A stretch of 63,590 nucleotides of DNA from Streptacidiphilus melanogenes (GCF_000787835.1 NZ_BBPP01000016.1:1-63590); one strand, 5' to 3'; counted from the first letter of the stretch, positions 32,342 to 41,807 are shown. Translations and numbers: made by a program. Notes: generated from the sequence alone by a model not told the origin.

Positions 32342-34513
32342 GTGAGCCACGACTACGAGCCGGCCGCCTCTGCGGTGGCCGTGGAAGACGCGATCCCGGA
32401 GGGTTACGGGGCGGCGGTCCTGCCGTTTCCCGACCGCCTGAGCGGGACCAGCGCGGCGGTGCCCAACGAGGCACCGGAACGGACGCGCCTGACGCCCCGC
32501 GAGCGTCTCGTGCGCGCTGCTCGCACGGTGCGCGCGGCGGCCAGGCACGAGCGCACGAAGGCTGCCGCCAGGTTCACGGTGCGGCACGGCATGTTCGCCC
32601 TGTACGGCGGCGGCATCCTGGCCCGCCGGGGTTGGGAGTCGCGCACCACCTCGAGGTACGAGCGGATGATGCGGGCCGCCGAGGCGGCCGGTCAGCCCGA
32701 GGTGGCGATGGAGTGGGAGCAGCGCGCCGCCGCGTTCCGCTCCGCCCGCCACCAAAGGCGCATGGACTGGATCACCGCCCCGCTTCGGCTGGCGAAGAGT
32801 GCACTGGTCGGGGCCCTCTCCACGGCGGTCGGTCTGCTGGCCCTGGGCATCGCCATGGCGATGACCTCCCACCACATCGCGGACGTGATCGCCCCGGCGA
32901 TGTTCGTGGTTCACCTGGCCAACATGGTCGTGTTCATCGCCTCCGTGGTCTGGGGTCCCCTCCTCACGGTGCTGCCGTGGCTGGCACTGCTGGCCTGCTG
33001 GAACGCCGGTCGTAAGCGCCAGGCCGCGCCGGCATGGGCCCTTCCGGCCTCACTGCGCGGCAACGAGGGCGAGCCGATCACGCCGTCGATCGTGGTCCTG
33101 GCCCTGCGAGACCTGGGCATCGCCCCGCTGCGCAAGGCCATCTTGGAGATGGGCGACGGCGGCGGGAACATGCTCTCCCCGATCGTCATCGCGGGCTGCG
33201 GCGTCGAGGTCGACGTGCTCCTGCCGACGGGTGTGTCGACGGAGGAAGTACAGAAGCGCCGCCGGAAGCTGGCGGAGAACCTGAACCGGCACGAGCACGA
33301 GGTGTTCATCACCATCCCGCCCGCCGCCCGCACGGTGCGGCTCTGGATCGCCGACTCTGGCGCGCTGGACGAGCCGATCGGCGACTCTCCGCTCGTTGTC
33401 GACCCCGGCATCACCGCGAACTACAAGACCGGGCGGGCCCCGTGGGGCCAGGATCTGCGCGGCACGGTGGTCCTGCTGAGCCTCTACCAGCGGCACGTGC
33501 TGATGACGGGCCTGTCCAACCAGGGCAAGACCGCCTCGCTGCGGGCACCGGCTCTGTGGCTCGCGTTCGACCCCACGGTCGAGTTCCGCATCGGCGACCT
33601 CAAGGGCATCGGCGACTGGAACATGTTCGACGGGCTGGCCACCGTGCTGATCCAGGGGCCCACCGACGAACACGTCCTCGCCGTGACAGAGATGGTCGAG
33701 GAGGGCGTGGCGGAGATGGAACGCCGCATGCTTGCGCCGAAGGGGACCCCGTTCCCGCCGCTGGTACTGATCGTGGACGAGGCGCAGATCGCGTTCATGT
33801 GCCCGGCCAAGGGCGCGGACGGTCGCCCGCTGGGCGGGACCAAGGCCACCAGCCGGTACTTCAACGCCGCCCGGAAGATCCTCAACCAGGGTCGCGCTGT
33901 GAACGTGACGCTGTGGCAGGGCACCCAGGACCCCACGGACCAGAACCTGCCGAAGCTGGTCCGCGAGGGCGCGCACATCCGTGGCTCGCTCGTGCTGGGC
34001 ACCAAGGCCCAGTCAGTGATGGCGCTGGGCGAGAAGGCCGTGAACGCCGGTGCCGCCCCGCACCTGCTGCGTCAGGGCCTGGACAAGGGCACGTTGGTCG
34101 TGGCCGGCGACGGGGTCGACCTGGAGCCGGGCCAGGCGTCCATCACGGTCCGGACGCACTACATCAACGAGGAGCAGGCGGTCGAGCTCGCCGAGCGAGC
34201 CAAGGCCGCCCGCACCGCCGTGGTCACCCGCGCCGCCACGGAGCAGGACGCGGAGCAGGTGGACCCGCTCGCCGACGTCGCCGAGGTGATCGGCGACGCA
34301 GCGCGGATGCTGACCCGCGAGGTGCTGCAGCGGCTCGCCGAGATGAACCGCCCGTTCTACGGGTCGTGGTCCTTCCAGACCCTCACCGAGGTCTTGGAGG
34401 CCGCCGGCGCGGCCCCCTACAAGTCCGGCGGGCAGATGGTCGTCTCGCGTGCGAAGGTGCTCGCGGCACTGGAGGAGCGCGACGCGGACACCGCCGAGAG
34501 TGACGCTGAGTAA
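32342..34513 (+). CDS. traSA: TraSA/TraB-type FtsK/SpoIIIE DNA translocase (conjugation)
   Basis: 723 residues. Two TM segments lie near 150-215 (LVGALSTAVGLLALGIAMAM and ANMVVFIASVVWGPLLTVL). The FtsK motor follows, with Walker A GLSNQGKTAS (about 390) and Walker B LVLIVDEAQ (about 474), and a small C-terminal winged-helix-like part. A single such protein transfers double-stranded DNA in pSAM2-type conjugation. GTG start after AGGAAGGA. Confidence 0.92.
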   Translation: MSHDYEPAASAVAVEDAIPEGYGAAVLPFPDRLSGTSAAVPNEAPERTRLTPRERLVRAARTVRAAARHERTKAAARFTVRHGMFALYGGGILARRGWESRTTSRYERMMRAAEAAGQPEVAMEWEQRAAAFRSARHQRRMDWITAPLRLAKSALVGALSTAVGLLALGIAMAMTSHHIADVIAPAMFVVHLANMVVFIASVVWGPLLTVLPWLALLACWNAGRKRQAAPAWALPASLRGNEGEPITPSIVVLALRDLGIAPLRKAILEMGDGGGNMLSPIVIAGCGVEVDVLLPTGVSTEEVQKRRRKLAENLNRHEHEVFITIPPAARTVRLWIADSGALDEPIGDSPLVVDPGITANYKTGRAPWGQDLRGTVVLLSLYQRHVLMTGLSNQGKTASLRAPALWLAFDPTVEFRIGDLKGIGDWNMFDGLATVLIQGPTDEHVLAVTEMVEEGVAEMERRMLAPKGTPFPPLVLIVDEAQIAFMCPAKGADGRPLGGTKATSRYFNAARKILNQGRAVNVTLWQGTQDPTDQNLPKLVREGAHIRGSLVLGTKAQSVMALGEKAVNAGAAPHLLRQGLDKGTLVVAGDGVDLEPGQASITVRTHYINEEQAVELAERAKAARTAVVTRAATEQDAEQVDPLADVAEVIGDAARMLTREVLQRLAEMNRPFYGSWSFQTLTEVLEAAGAAPYKSGGQMVVSRAKVLAALEERDADTAESDAE

Positions 34514-34524
34514 AGGGAGTCACC

Positions 34525-34560
34525 GAGGGAGGCAGGGAGTTCTCCCCACCTGCCTCCCTC
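34525..34560 (+). terminator. Hairpin after the translocase gene
   Basis: Twelve-bp stem (34525-34536 with 34549-34560), 12-nt loop. The 210-nt gap to the next gene otherwise shows a pyrimidine-rich leader and no gene. Confidence 0.7.
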
Positions 34561-34723
34561 ACCTTTCCTCCCCAACCTGACCTGTGACGACGCGTCACAG
34601 GGAGGCGGCGGAGGCCCCCTCTCCAACCTGCACAAACCCCCTCCCGGACACCTTCTCTGGCACCCCCATGCCTCCCTCCCCCTACACACAGTCACAAACC
34701 AGCCTCGAAGTGGAAGTGACTCC

Positions 34724-35263
34724 ATGACCACACGCACCGCCCGCCCGCTCCCGCTCTTGCTTCCGGACCTCTCGTTCGTCGCCGACGGCGGCACCCTCGT
34801 CCGTGAGGTCGAGGCGTACCTCGCTTCGCTCCCCGCCCCGGCCCGCACGTTCCCGGTCCCGCCGCCCAACCCGTACGGCACGGTGGCCGCCGCGTGGGAC
34901 CTGGGCATGGTCCGGCCGGTCCCGAACTGGCTCGACCGCATCCGCCACCGCACCCCGGCACCGACCCCGACCGACACCGCGACGCACCTGCGGCTCGTGG
35001 CCCGGTACATCACGGCCCACGGCTGGACCCAGGGCCGCCTGTGGGACGCGAACGGGGCCGTGTGCCTGCTCGGTGCCCAGCTCATGGTGCTCCGCGCCGG
35101 ATACGGCACCCCGGACACCGCCTCCCGGGCCCGGGTGCTGCTCATGGAGCAGTTCGTGGCGCAGGGCGCGTTCCGCTCCGTCGACGACTGGAACGACCGG
35201 TCCGGCCGGCGCCTGGTCGAGGTCCACCGGCAGCTCGACATCGCCGCGGCCCGCGCCCGCTGA
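34724..35263 (+). CDS. DUF6197-like protein
   Basis: 179 residues. The C-terminal part HLRLVARYITAHGWTQGRLWDANGAVCLLGAQ is the conserved core of a family found in Streptomyces mobile elements. No function is known. It opens the second operon of the element, with the methyltransferase, primase and ATPase genes. Confidence 0.75.
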   Translation: MTTRTARPLPLLLPDLSFVADGGTLVREVEAYLASLPAPARTFPVPPPNPYGTVAAAWDLGMVRPVPNWLDRIRHRTPAPTPTDTATHLRLVARYITAHGWTQGRLWDANGAVCLLGAQLMVLRAGYGTPDTASRARVLLMEQFVAQGAFRSVDDWNDRSGRRLVEVHRQLDIAAARAR

Positions 35264-35278
35264 CCGGAAGGACCACAC

Positions 35279-36028
35279 ATGCAGACCCAGATCAACGGGC
35301 AGGGCCGCGCGGTCGCCAGCATTCCCGGCGTCCGCCCCGCCCACCGCAACATCCCGCCGCGCCGGTGGAACGGGCGCCTGCTGCTGGACGGCTTCTGCTG
35401 CGCCGGCGGGGCGGGCATGGGCTACCACCTCGCCGGTTACCGCGTCGTCGGCGTGGACATCGCCGACCAGCCGAACTACCCCTTCGAGTTCATCCACGGC
35501 GACGCGGTCGAGGTCATCGCCGAGTACGGGCATCTCTTCGACCTCGTCCACACCTCGCCCCCGTGCCAGGACGGCTGCACCCTCACCGCCGGAACCAACC
35601 AGGGCCGCACCTATCCGCAGCTCATCCCCGCCACCCGGACCGCCCTGGAGACGACGGGGCGGCCGTGGGTGATGGAGAACCCGCCCGGCCGCGCACCGAT
35701 GCGCCGCGACCTACAGCTCTGCGGCGAGATGTTCGGCCTCTCGGTCATCCGACACCGCAACTTCGAACCGGGCGGTGGCATGACGGTCGACCAGCCCCCG
35801 CACGTGCCGCACCGGGGGCGCGTCGCCGGGATGCGCCACGGCCAGTGGTTCACCGGCCCCTACTTCGCCGTCTACGGCCAGGGCGGCGGCAAGGGCACCG
35901 TGGCCCAGTGGCAGGACGCCATGGGCATCCACTGGACCACCGCACGCCGCGAGCTGGCCGAAGCCATCCCGCCCGCCTACACGCGCTGGATCGGCCGCGC
36001 AGTCGCTCACCTGACGCGCGCCGCCTGA
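35279..36028 (+). CDS. DNA (cytosine-5) methyltransferase-like protein, compact
   Basis: 249 residues. It has SAM-binding LLLDGFCCAGGAGMGY (about 34-49), VVGVDIAD, the catalytic-type SPPCQ (93-97) and ENPPG (133-137). A target recognition region of normal C5-methylase size is missing, so specificity may be relaxed or the activity altered. No restriction gene is nearby, so an anti-restriction role during transfer is the likely reason for its presence. Confidence 0.82.
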   Translation: MQTQINGQGRAVASIPGVRPAHRNIPPRRWNGRLLLDGFCCAGGAGMGYHLAGYRVVGVDIADQPNYPFEFIHGDAVEVIAEYGHLFDLVHTSPPCQDGCTLTAGTNQGRTYPQLIPATRTALETTGRPWVMENPPGRAPMRRDLQLCGEMFGLSVIRHRNFEPGGGMTVDQPPHVPHRGRVAGMRHGQWFTGPYFAVYGQGGGKGTVAQWQDAMGIHWTTARRELAEAIPPAYTRWIGRAVAHLTRAA

Positions 36029-36061
36029 GCCACGTCAACAACTGGCACAAGAGGAGCAAGG

Positions 36062-36907
36062 ATGGATAGCACTCCGGTGGACCTGCTGGCCGCCGCGCTG
36101 GCCCTCGCCGGGCGCGGCGTGCCGGTCCTGCCGCTCGCCGTCGGGAAGGTCCCGTTCGGCAACTGCTCCGCCTGCCGCAAGAGCCAGTGCGGGGACCGCC
36201 CGAACATGCTCAAGCCCGGCCCCTGCCAGTGCCCCCGGCCGTGCCACGCCTGGGCCGCCGCCACCACCGACCCGCACGTCATCGCCTCGCCCCAGTGGGC
36301 GGCCGCGTGGCGACGCGCGGAGGCGCTGGCCTACCACCCCGGCGGCGCTGGCGTGACCGTGCTGGACCTCGACAACGCCGACGCGGTCGCCTGGGCCAGG
36401 GAGACGCTGCCGGCCACGCGGACCGTGGCCACCACCCGTGGCGAGCACTGGCTGTACCGGGGCGCGATGCGCTCCCGCAACGACGTGCGGGACGGTGCGG
36501 ACATCAAGTCGCGGATGTCCTACACGCGGTGGCTCGGCCCCGGCACGGGCACGCTGGCGGACCTGCCCGAGGCCGTGCGCGCGCTCGCGGCCAAGGAGCC
36601 GACCACGGTCCGGCCGGCGGCCATCACCTTGCCCATGGGCGCTGGTGGTGGGAAGTGCCCCCACCGCACGCCCACCTACCTGGACCGTGGCATCGCCATG
36701 GCCGAGCAGCGCATCACCGAGGCGTCCGGCGCGGTGCACGCCACCGTGTACCGGACGTTCCTCGCCGTGCTCTCCACGCACGGCCGGTGCGGCTGCCTCA
36801 CCGAGGCGCACACCGCGCGGCTGTTCACCGCCGCGGCTGCCAAGGGCGAAACCGCCCGGCACTGCACCGACGCCTGGACCAACGCCCGCACCACGTTGGG
36901 ACTGTAG
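36062..36907 (+). CDS. Bifunctional DNA primase/polymerase (prim-pol) replication protein
   Basis: 281 residues. GRGVPVLPLAVGKVPF and CHAWAAATTDPHVI, the acidic VTVLDLDNAD and the EHWLYR segment are the prim-pol N-terminal pattern. A Cys-rich insert (CSACRKSQCG, CQCPRPC) is typical of the AICE type. With the ATPase directly after it, it forms the replication module, in place of the RepSA initiator of pSAM2. Confidence 0.85.
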   Translation: MDSTPVDLLAAALALAGRGVPVLPLAVGKVPFGNCSACRKSQCGDRPNMLKPGPCQCPRPCHAWAAATTDPHVIASPQWAAAWRRAEALAYHPGGAGVTVLDLDNADAVAWARETLPATRTVATTRGEHWLYRGAMRSRNDVRDGADIKSRMSYTRWLGPGTGTLADLPEAVRALAAKEPTTVRPAAITLPMGAGGGKCPHRTPTYLDRGIAMAEQRITEASGAVHATVYRTFLAVLSTHGRCGCLTEAHTARLFTAAAAKGETARHCTDAWTNARTTLGL

Positions 36908-36909
36908 CC

Positions 36910-38385
36910 ATGTCCGAGGACGACAAGACCCCCGCGCGCGAGGTCATCGCGGACTACGCGCAAGAGCACTTCCGGTACTTCCGCACCGCCGACGGGACGG
37001 TGTACGCCCAACGGAACGGCCACCCCGTGGCCCGTCCGATCCGCTCCCAGGGCACCACGGGCAGCCACCGCCAGGAACTCATGGTCGGCCTGTTCAAGGA
37101 CGGACGCGGCGTGTTCAACGGAACCGCCCTCAAGGAGGCCCTGGACCTGATCGAAGCCCTCGCGCTGTCCGAGGCGGTGCAGCCCGTCCACATCCGCGTC
37201 GCCCCCGGATTCGACGGGGCCACGTGGCTCGACCTCGGGCGCACCGACGGGCAGTCCGTCCGCATCCACCCGACCGGCTGGGACATCGCCACCCCCGACC
37301 CCAAGGAGGTGTGCTGGCGGCGCACCCAGCTCACCGGCGAGCTGCCCCTGCCCGCCCGGGACACCGACGGGAAGGGCATCGACCTGCTGTTCCGGCTGTG
37401 CAACTTCGCGAACGCCAGCTCCGAGTGCCTGGCCATGGCGTGGCTCATCGGCTGCCTCGGACCGTCCGTGCCCGTCCCCGCCCCCTTCCTCACCGGCCCC
37501 CAGGGCGCGGGCAAGTCCACCGCCGGCCGGATGCTCCTGCGGATCATCGAGGGCATGAGCGGTGACCTGCGCCGCGCACCGAAGGACGAGGAAAACCTGC
37601 TGGCCGCCGTGGCGGCCGGATGGATCACCGCCCTGGACAACCTCTCCCACATGACCCCCGACATGTCCGACGCCATGTGCTGCATCGTCACCGGGGCCGA
37701 GAACGTCAAACGCGCCCTGTTCACCGACGGGGACGTGTTCCGCGTCGGCTACCGCCGCCCCATGCTCCTGACCGGCATCGACGTCGGTGTGATCCGGCCC
37801 GACCTCGCCGAACGCCTCCTCCCGCTACGGCTGGAGCGGCCCGCCGTCCGCCGCACCGAAGCCGAACTGTGGGCGGAATACGCGGAGGCGCTGCCCGTCG
37901 TCCTCGGGTCCCTGCTCGACCTCACGGTCCAGGTCCGGGCGATGGAGGCGGAGACCCCGACCGATCTGCGGATGGCGGACTTCGCGCACCTGTGCGCGCA
38001 GCTCGACGCGGCCACCGGCCTCGGTTCCCTCGCCGCCTACCGGGCCAGCCTCGACGACCTCAACGACGACGTGATCGAGGGCGACCTGCTCGCACAGACC
38101 GTCCTCAAGCACGCCGAGACCATCGCTCCGGGCACCGGGCAGCGCATGACCTCGACCGAGTGGCTGGCCTGCCTCGGCCGCGTCTACAGCGGAGACGAGC
38201 TGCGAGCCCTGCCAAAGGGCTGGCCGACCACCGGCAAAGTCCTCTCCGACCGACTCAAGCGCCTCCAACCCACCCTCGCGGCCCGTCAGGTACTCGTCGA
38301 GGCGGGCCGGACGAAAGAGGGGCGCTACCTCGAAATGACCCGCCCGGCCCCCACGCCCCCACCCGAACAACAGCGGATCCTCTGA
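36910..38385 (+). CDS. P-loop ATPase/helicase partner of the prim-pol
   Basis: 491 residues with Walker A FLTGPQGAGKSTAGRML (about 194-210) and ALDNLSH as the probable Walker B region. The layout fits SF3-like or DnaB-like ATPases that follow prim-pol genes in integrative elements. It starts 2 nt after the prim-pol stop. It should unwind DNA during element replication. Confidence 0.83.
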   Translation: MSEDDKTPAREVIADYAQEHFRYFRTADGTVYAQRNGHPVARPIRSQGTTGSHRQELMVGLFKDGRGVFNGTALKEALDLIEALALSEAVQPVHIRVAPGFDGATWLDLGRTDGQSVRIHPTGWDIATPDPKEVCWRRTQLTGELPLPARDTDGKGIDLLFRLCNFANASSECLAMAWLIGCLGPSVPVPAPFLTGPQGAGKSTAGRMLLRIIEGMSGDLRRAPKDEENLLAAVAAGWITALDNLSHMTPDMSDAMCCIVTGAENVKRALFTDGDVFRVGYRRPMLLTGIDVGVIRPDLAERLLPLRLERPAVRRTEAELWAEYAEALPVVLGSLLDLTVQVRAMEAETPTDLRMADFAHLCAQLDAATGLGSLAAYRASLDDLNDDVIEGDLLAQTVLKHAETIAPGTGQRMTSTEWLACLGRVYSGDELRALPKGWPTTGKVLSDRLKRLQPTLAARQVLVEAGRTKEGRYLEMTRPAPTPPPEQQRIL

Positions 38386-38413
38386 CCCGCGCCCACGCCC
38401 GCCGCCCTGACAA

Positions 38414-38455
38414 GCAAGAGGAGCACCACCGCCCCCGCCCGGGTGCTCCTCTTGC
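38414..38455 (+). terminator. Terminator of the replication operon
   Basis: Perfect 14-bp stem (38414-38427 with 38442-38455) beginning 28 nt after the ATPase stop. Confidence 0.8.
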
Positions 38456-38568
38456 TGTTCGGCGGAACGCCGCCCGAAGGACGCGCCGCGCAGCGGCTCC
38501 TCCTTTCGCTCTGAGGCGCACCCAACTACCTACAGACACCCCCTCTTTTTTCCTAAGAGGGAAGACGC

Positions 38569-38785
38569 TGCGTCACCTGCGTCACCCGGGCCGAAAAACA
38601 GCCCCTGACCTGCGGCAAAGAGGGTGACGCAGACGGCTGGCTCTGCGTCATCCTGCGTCACCTGCGTCACCCGGCTGCGTCACGGTGACGCAGCCGGTGA
38701 CGCACCGATGACGCAGGCCCGGACCGCTGCGACACCCAAAGCCCCAGGCCAGAGGCGCTGATGACGCTGATGACGCAATGACGCA
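38569..38785. repeat. Iteron cluster, probable replication origin of the element
   Basis: TGCGTCA and its complement TGACGCA, or the core TGACGC, occur about 13 times in 217 bp, in both orientations, several of them in pairs. The cluster sits between the replication operon and xis-int, with no open frame of its own. Repeats of this density next to a primase/helicase pair are the form expected for an initiator-binding origin. Confidence 0.75.
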
Positions 38786-38897
38786 GAAATCCGCACCTCG
38801 GACAGCAGCGCACCGCGAGACCCCCGAACGCAACCTGAGGCACCCCCGCCTGGAACCACCGTCCATCACGCATGCCCGGATCCGGAGGAGTCCCCTC

Positions 38898-39122
38898 GTG
38901 ACCACCGCCACGCCCGAAACCCTCATCAGCCAGGACTCAACGCTGGTTCTCCTGACGGTCGAGGAGGCCGCGCGCCGACTTCAGATCGGCCGGACCACCT
39001 GCTACGCGCTCATTCGCTCCGGGGAGCTGGAGTCTGTTCCGGTAGGCCGCCTCCGCCGCGTCCCCTCCGACGCACCGGCTGCGTACGTCGCCCGCCTGCG
39101 CACCGCCAACTGCGCTGCTTGA
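38898..39122 (+). CDS. xis: Excisionase (Xis), helix-turn-helix family
   Basis: 74 residues from a GTG with GGAGGAG 8 nt upstream. LLTVEEAARRLQIGRTTCYALIRSGELESVPVGR is the MerR/HTH_17-like excisionase fold. The longer frame from 38778 would run through the iterons. It lies 79 nt before the integrase and would direct excision. Confidence 0.87.
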   Translation: MTTATPETLISQDSTLVLLTVEEAARRLQIGRTTCYALIRSGELESVPVGRLRRVPSDAPAAYVARLRTANCAA

Positions 39123-39201
39123 CGTTGCCGGGGTGGCGTTCCGCCCAGTGGAAGCCACCGCCCCCGCTGCGTTCCCGACACCAAGAATCAGGAGCCTGCC
39201 T

Positions 39202-40482
39202 GTGGCAGAGGAAAACAAGCGCACACGCCGCGCCAACGGCGAATCCGCCATCTACCTGGGCCAGGATGGCCGTTGGCACGCCCGAGTGCCAATGGGCTAC
39301 AAGGACGACGGCACGCCGTACCGCCGGCATCTGACCCGTCCGACACGAAAGGAGCTAGTCGAGGAGGTCCGGCGGCTGGAGAAGCAGCGGGACGAGGGTT
39401 CGGCGCGCCAGCCAGGAAAGCCGTGGACGGTCAAAAAGTGGCTCCTGCACTGGGTGGAGGACATCGCCAAGCCGGTCGTCAGTGAGAACACCTACGACGG
39501 CTACGAGGTCGCGGTTCGCGTCCACCTCGTGCCGGGCGTCGGAAAGCACCGCATCGACCGCCTGGAGCCCGAGCACTTGGAAAGCCTGTACCGCCGCATG
39601 CAGAGCAGCGGCAGTAAGGCTGCCACGGCGCACCAGGCTCACCGCACCATCCGCACCGCACTCGGGGAAGCGGTGCGGCGCGGCCACGCGGGCAAGAATG
39701 CCGCCGCCCTGGCGAAGCCTCCGCGGATGGAAGAGGAGGAGACGGAAGTCGAGCCGTACTCCGTGGAAGAGGTTCAACGCCTGCTGCTCCAAGTCAACAA
39801 GCGGCGCAACAGCGCGCGTTGGATGCTTGCCTTGGCGCTGGGGCTGCGGCAGGGCGAGACGCTGGGACTCCGCTGGTCTGACGTCGACCTGGGCAACGAG
39901 TATCTGAAGCTGCGCCGGAACCGTCTGCGCCCGAAGTACGCGCACGGATGTGGGGATGCCTCGCCGTGCGGGCGAAAGGCCGGCTACTGCCCGGAGCGCG
40001 CGCAGGTTCGACGGGAGACCAAGAACACCAAGTCCCGCGCCGGGCGGCGCGCGGTACCCCTTCCAGGCCCACTCGTTGCGATGCTCCGCTCCCACGCCGA
40101 GGCGCAAGCGCGCGAGCGCGGCGCGGCGGGCAACCTGTGGACGGCGTCGGACTACGTGTTCACCAAGCCGCTCGGCGGACCGCTGAGCCCGAACACGGAC
40201 TACCACGACTGGAAGCGCCTGCTCGAAGACGCGAAGGTCCGGGACGGCCGGCTGCACGACGCCCGACACACGGCCGCCACGGTGCTGATGCTGCTCGGCA
40301 TCCCCGATCGGGTCATCGACCAGATCATGGGATGGGAACCCGGAACCTCCGCGCGGATGCGGGCGAGGTACCTCCACGTGCCGGACGCGATGCTCAAGGA
40401 CGTGGCGCGGAAGATCGCCGGGGCCATCTGGGGTCCGCCCGAAACGGCCTCTGTGGACAAAGACCAGAACAACGAGGGTTGA
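39202..40482 (+). CDS. int: Tyrosine-recombinase integrase
   Basis: 426 residues. An N-terminal arm-binding part and a SAM-like core-binding domain (KPWTVKKWLLHWVEDI) are followed by the catalytic domain with Arg in ALGLRQGETLGLRW, HDARH and the Tyr in RARYLHV. GTG at 39202 with AGGAG upstream; 39133 is the alternative. The gene ends 62 nt before the right att repeat, the usual position for tRNA-specific integrases. Confidence 0.93.
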   Translation: MAEENKRTRRANGESAIYLGQDGRWHARVPMGYKDDGTPYRRHLTRPTRKELVEEVRRLEKQRDEGSARQPGKPWTVKKWLLHWVEDIAKPVVSENTYDGYEVAVRVHLVPGVGKHRIDRLEPEHLESLYRRMQSSGSKAATAHQAHRTIRTALGEAVRRGHAGKNAAALAKPPRMEEEETEVEPYSVEEVQRLLLQVNKRRNSARWMLALALGLRQGETLGLRWSDVDLGNEYLKLRRNRLRPKYAHGCGDASPCGRKAGYCPERAQVRRETKNTKSRAGRRAVPLPGPLVAMLRSHAEAQARERGAAGNLWTASDYVFTKPLGGPLSPNTDYHDWKRLLEDAKVRDGRLHDARHTAATVLMLLGIPDRVIDQIMGWEPGTSARMRARYLHVPDAMLKDVARKIAGAIWGPPETASVDKDQNNEG

Positions 40483-40490
40483 GCAGAACC

Positions 40491-40527
40491 AAGAAGGACC
40501 CCACCGCAGAGCGGTGGGGTCCTTCTT
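40491..40527 (+). terminator. Terminator of the integrase gene
   Basis: Perfect 17-bp stem (40491-40507 with 40511-40527), 3-nt loop and TTTT, 8 nt after the stop. Confidence 0.9.
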
Positions 40528-40543
40528 TTGCCTGTTCAGGCGG

Positions 40544-40602
40544 TGCGGAGGATACGAGATTCGAACTCGTGAGGGGTTGCCCCCAACACGCTTTCCAACT
40601 GT
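40544..40602 (-). repeat. Right attachment repeat: 3' part of tRNA-Ser(GGA)
   Basis: Identical over 59 bp to 23870-23928. As on the left, the tRNA 5' half is missing on the side where it should be (right), so this is not the intact tRNA gene. That implies further integration to the right at the same target. Confidence 0.87.
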
Positions 40603-41049
40603 TCGTCCGGGGGTCCGGGCAGGTTCGTCACCGTCCTGACCTGCGGCGCAATAGCTCGCGCGCGCATCCTTGGACGCCGCTGAACGCACCTGAATGCAAC
40701 TGCAACTGCAACTGAAGTCGCGCTCGACGCACCACGTCTGACCTGCGGCGACATCCGCCTTTGGCCGGTCCGGCAGTGCCGCGCCCGCTGCGCTCCGAAT
40801 CACGGAACCAGGTCGACTGCCCGCCGCTCGCAGGCGTGGCTTCCAGCCGCGCGGGCACCCCGACAAGGGCTCCACCGCAGACGATGGGATTCGACCCATG
40901 AGGGGTTGCCCCAAGCTTCCCGAGTGTTCGCCCGAGGGCTGGCCGTGGTCGCCGCCGCTCTGACCTGCGGCGTAGCCCCTCAGAGGCTGTCCTCCGGATC
41001 CGACTGAACGCAGGCGGAAGCAGCGGGAACGGCAACCGGGGACGGCATG
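40603..41049. other. Junction region with a degenerate fourth att-like copy
   Basis: No supported gene. At about 40860-40922 the sequence aligns with the att repeat (GAGGGGTTGCCCC and GTTCGxCCGxGG are shared), but both sides of the T-arm stem differ in a compensating way. Both copies are followed at similar distance by CTGACCTGCGGCG. A 20-bp match to 53278-53297 lies at 40836-40855. Confidence 0.55.
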
Positions 41050-41220
41050 TCAGCGTGCTGGGCGTCGGCCTGAGCGCTGGGACCAACGGATGCCGGCGTA
41101 GACCATGTCGGCGACGAAGAGAACGATCGCGATGACAAGCAGGAAGAACCATCCGTTGGCGACGGCACCGATGATGCCCAGCACGATCGCGACGATAGCC
41201 AGGGCCAGGATCAGGACCAC
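41050..41220 (-). CDS. Small two-helix hydrophobic protein, copy 1
   Basis: 56 residues: MVLILALAIVAIVLGIIGAV, ANGWFFLLVIAIVLFVADMV, then a basic tail. GTG start with AAGGAGG at 6 nt. It follows a PRC-barrel gene by 29 nt. Near-identical layouts occur at 44782 and 53517. Two TM helices with a conserved IVAIVLGIIG core; function unknown. Confidence 0.78.
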   Translation of the reverse strand: MVLILALAIVAIVLGIIGAVANGWFFLLVIAIVLFVADMVYAGIRWSQRSGRRPAR

Positions 41221-41249
41221 TGCACGCCTCCTTGGTCGCGTGTGGGCGT

Positions 41250-41606
41250 TCAGCGGCGGGCGAGTTGCCGCTCGCCACCGGCGCCCTTCTGGTAGGTCAG
41301 GCTGTAGTGCTGGAAGACGGCTTCCTCGTCCTCGGCGGGCAGGATGTCATCCATGCCGAGGGCTGGGCAGTCCCTCACGAGTGCCCTGTCGTAGGCGACC
41401 TTGAGATAGCCCGGTCCGACGGTCGCGTCGTTCAGGGGGACGAAGACCAGCCGGTGCTGGGTGGGCATGCCGATCTGGACGGTTGCCATGGCCGGCTCGT
41501 CCGTGGTGGTGTCCACGTAGATCGCCTCCAGCGTGCCGATCTTGTTCCCGTCGGCATCGACGACGTCGTGGGTGCGCCACTCGCGGATGTCCCCTACCTC
41601 GATCAT
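41250..41606 (-). CDS. PRC-barrel domain protein, copy 1
   Basis: 118 residues. VGDIREWRTHDVVDADGNKIGTLEAIYVD is the PRC-barrel opening; the C terminus ends in GGERQLARR. The three copies in the window all have 118 residues. GGGAG precedes the start (one of two adjacent ATGs). PRC-barrel proteins bind RNA or membrane/photosystem partners in other bacteria; the role here is unknown. Confidence 0.85.
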   Translation of the reverse strand: MIEVGDIREWRTHDVVDADGNKIGTLEAIYVDTTTDEPAMATVQIGMPTQHRLVFVPLNDATVGPGYLKVAYDRALVRDCPALGMDDILPAEDEEAVFQHYSLTYQKGAGGERQLARR

Positions 41607-41807
41607 CATGGCTCCCTTCGCGCAGCCCGGGCGCGGGCTGACGCGCGTCGGCAGGCGTACCTGGCCGAATGGCCCGCATCTCAGCGTGCCTCGGTTTTTG
41701 CGCCGGGGCCAACGCAAGCGCCTCCTCCACCAGCAAGAGCAGTCCACGTTCGCTCTTCTCTGGATCAGGGCGGCGGAACAGGTCGGGGCCATAGCGTCGG
41801 TTGGCTT

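Noticed and set aside
38569-38785. CRISPR array
   Set aside because: The repeats are only 7 bp, in both orientations and with irregular spacing, and there are no cas genes; an iteron origin fits better.
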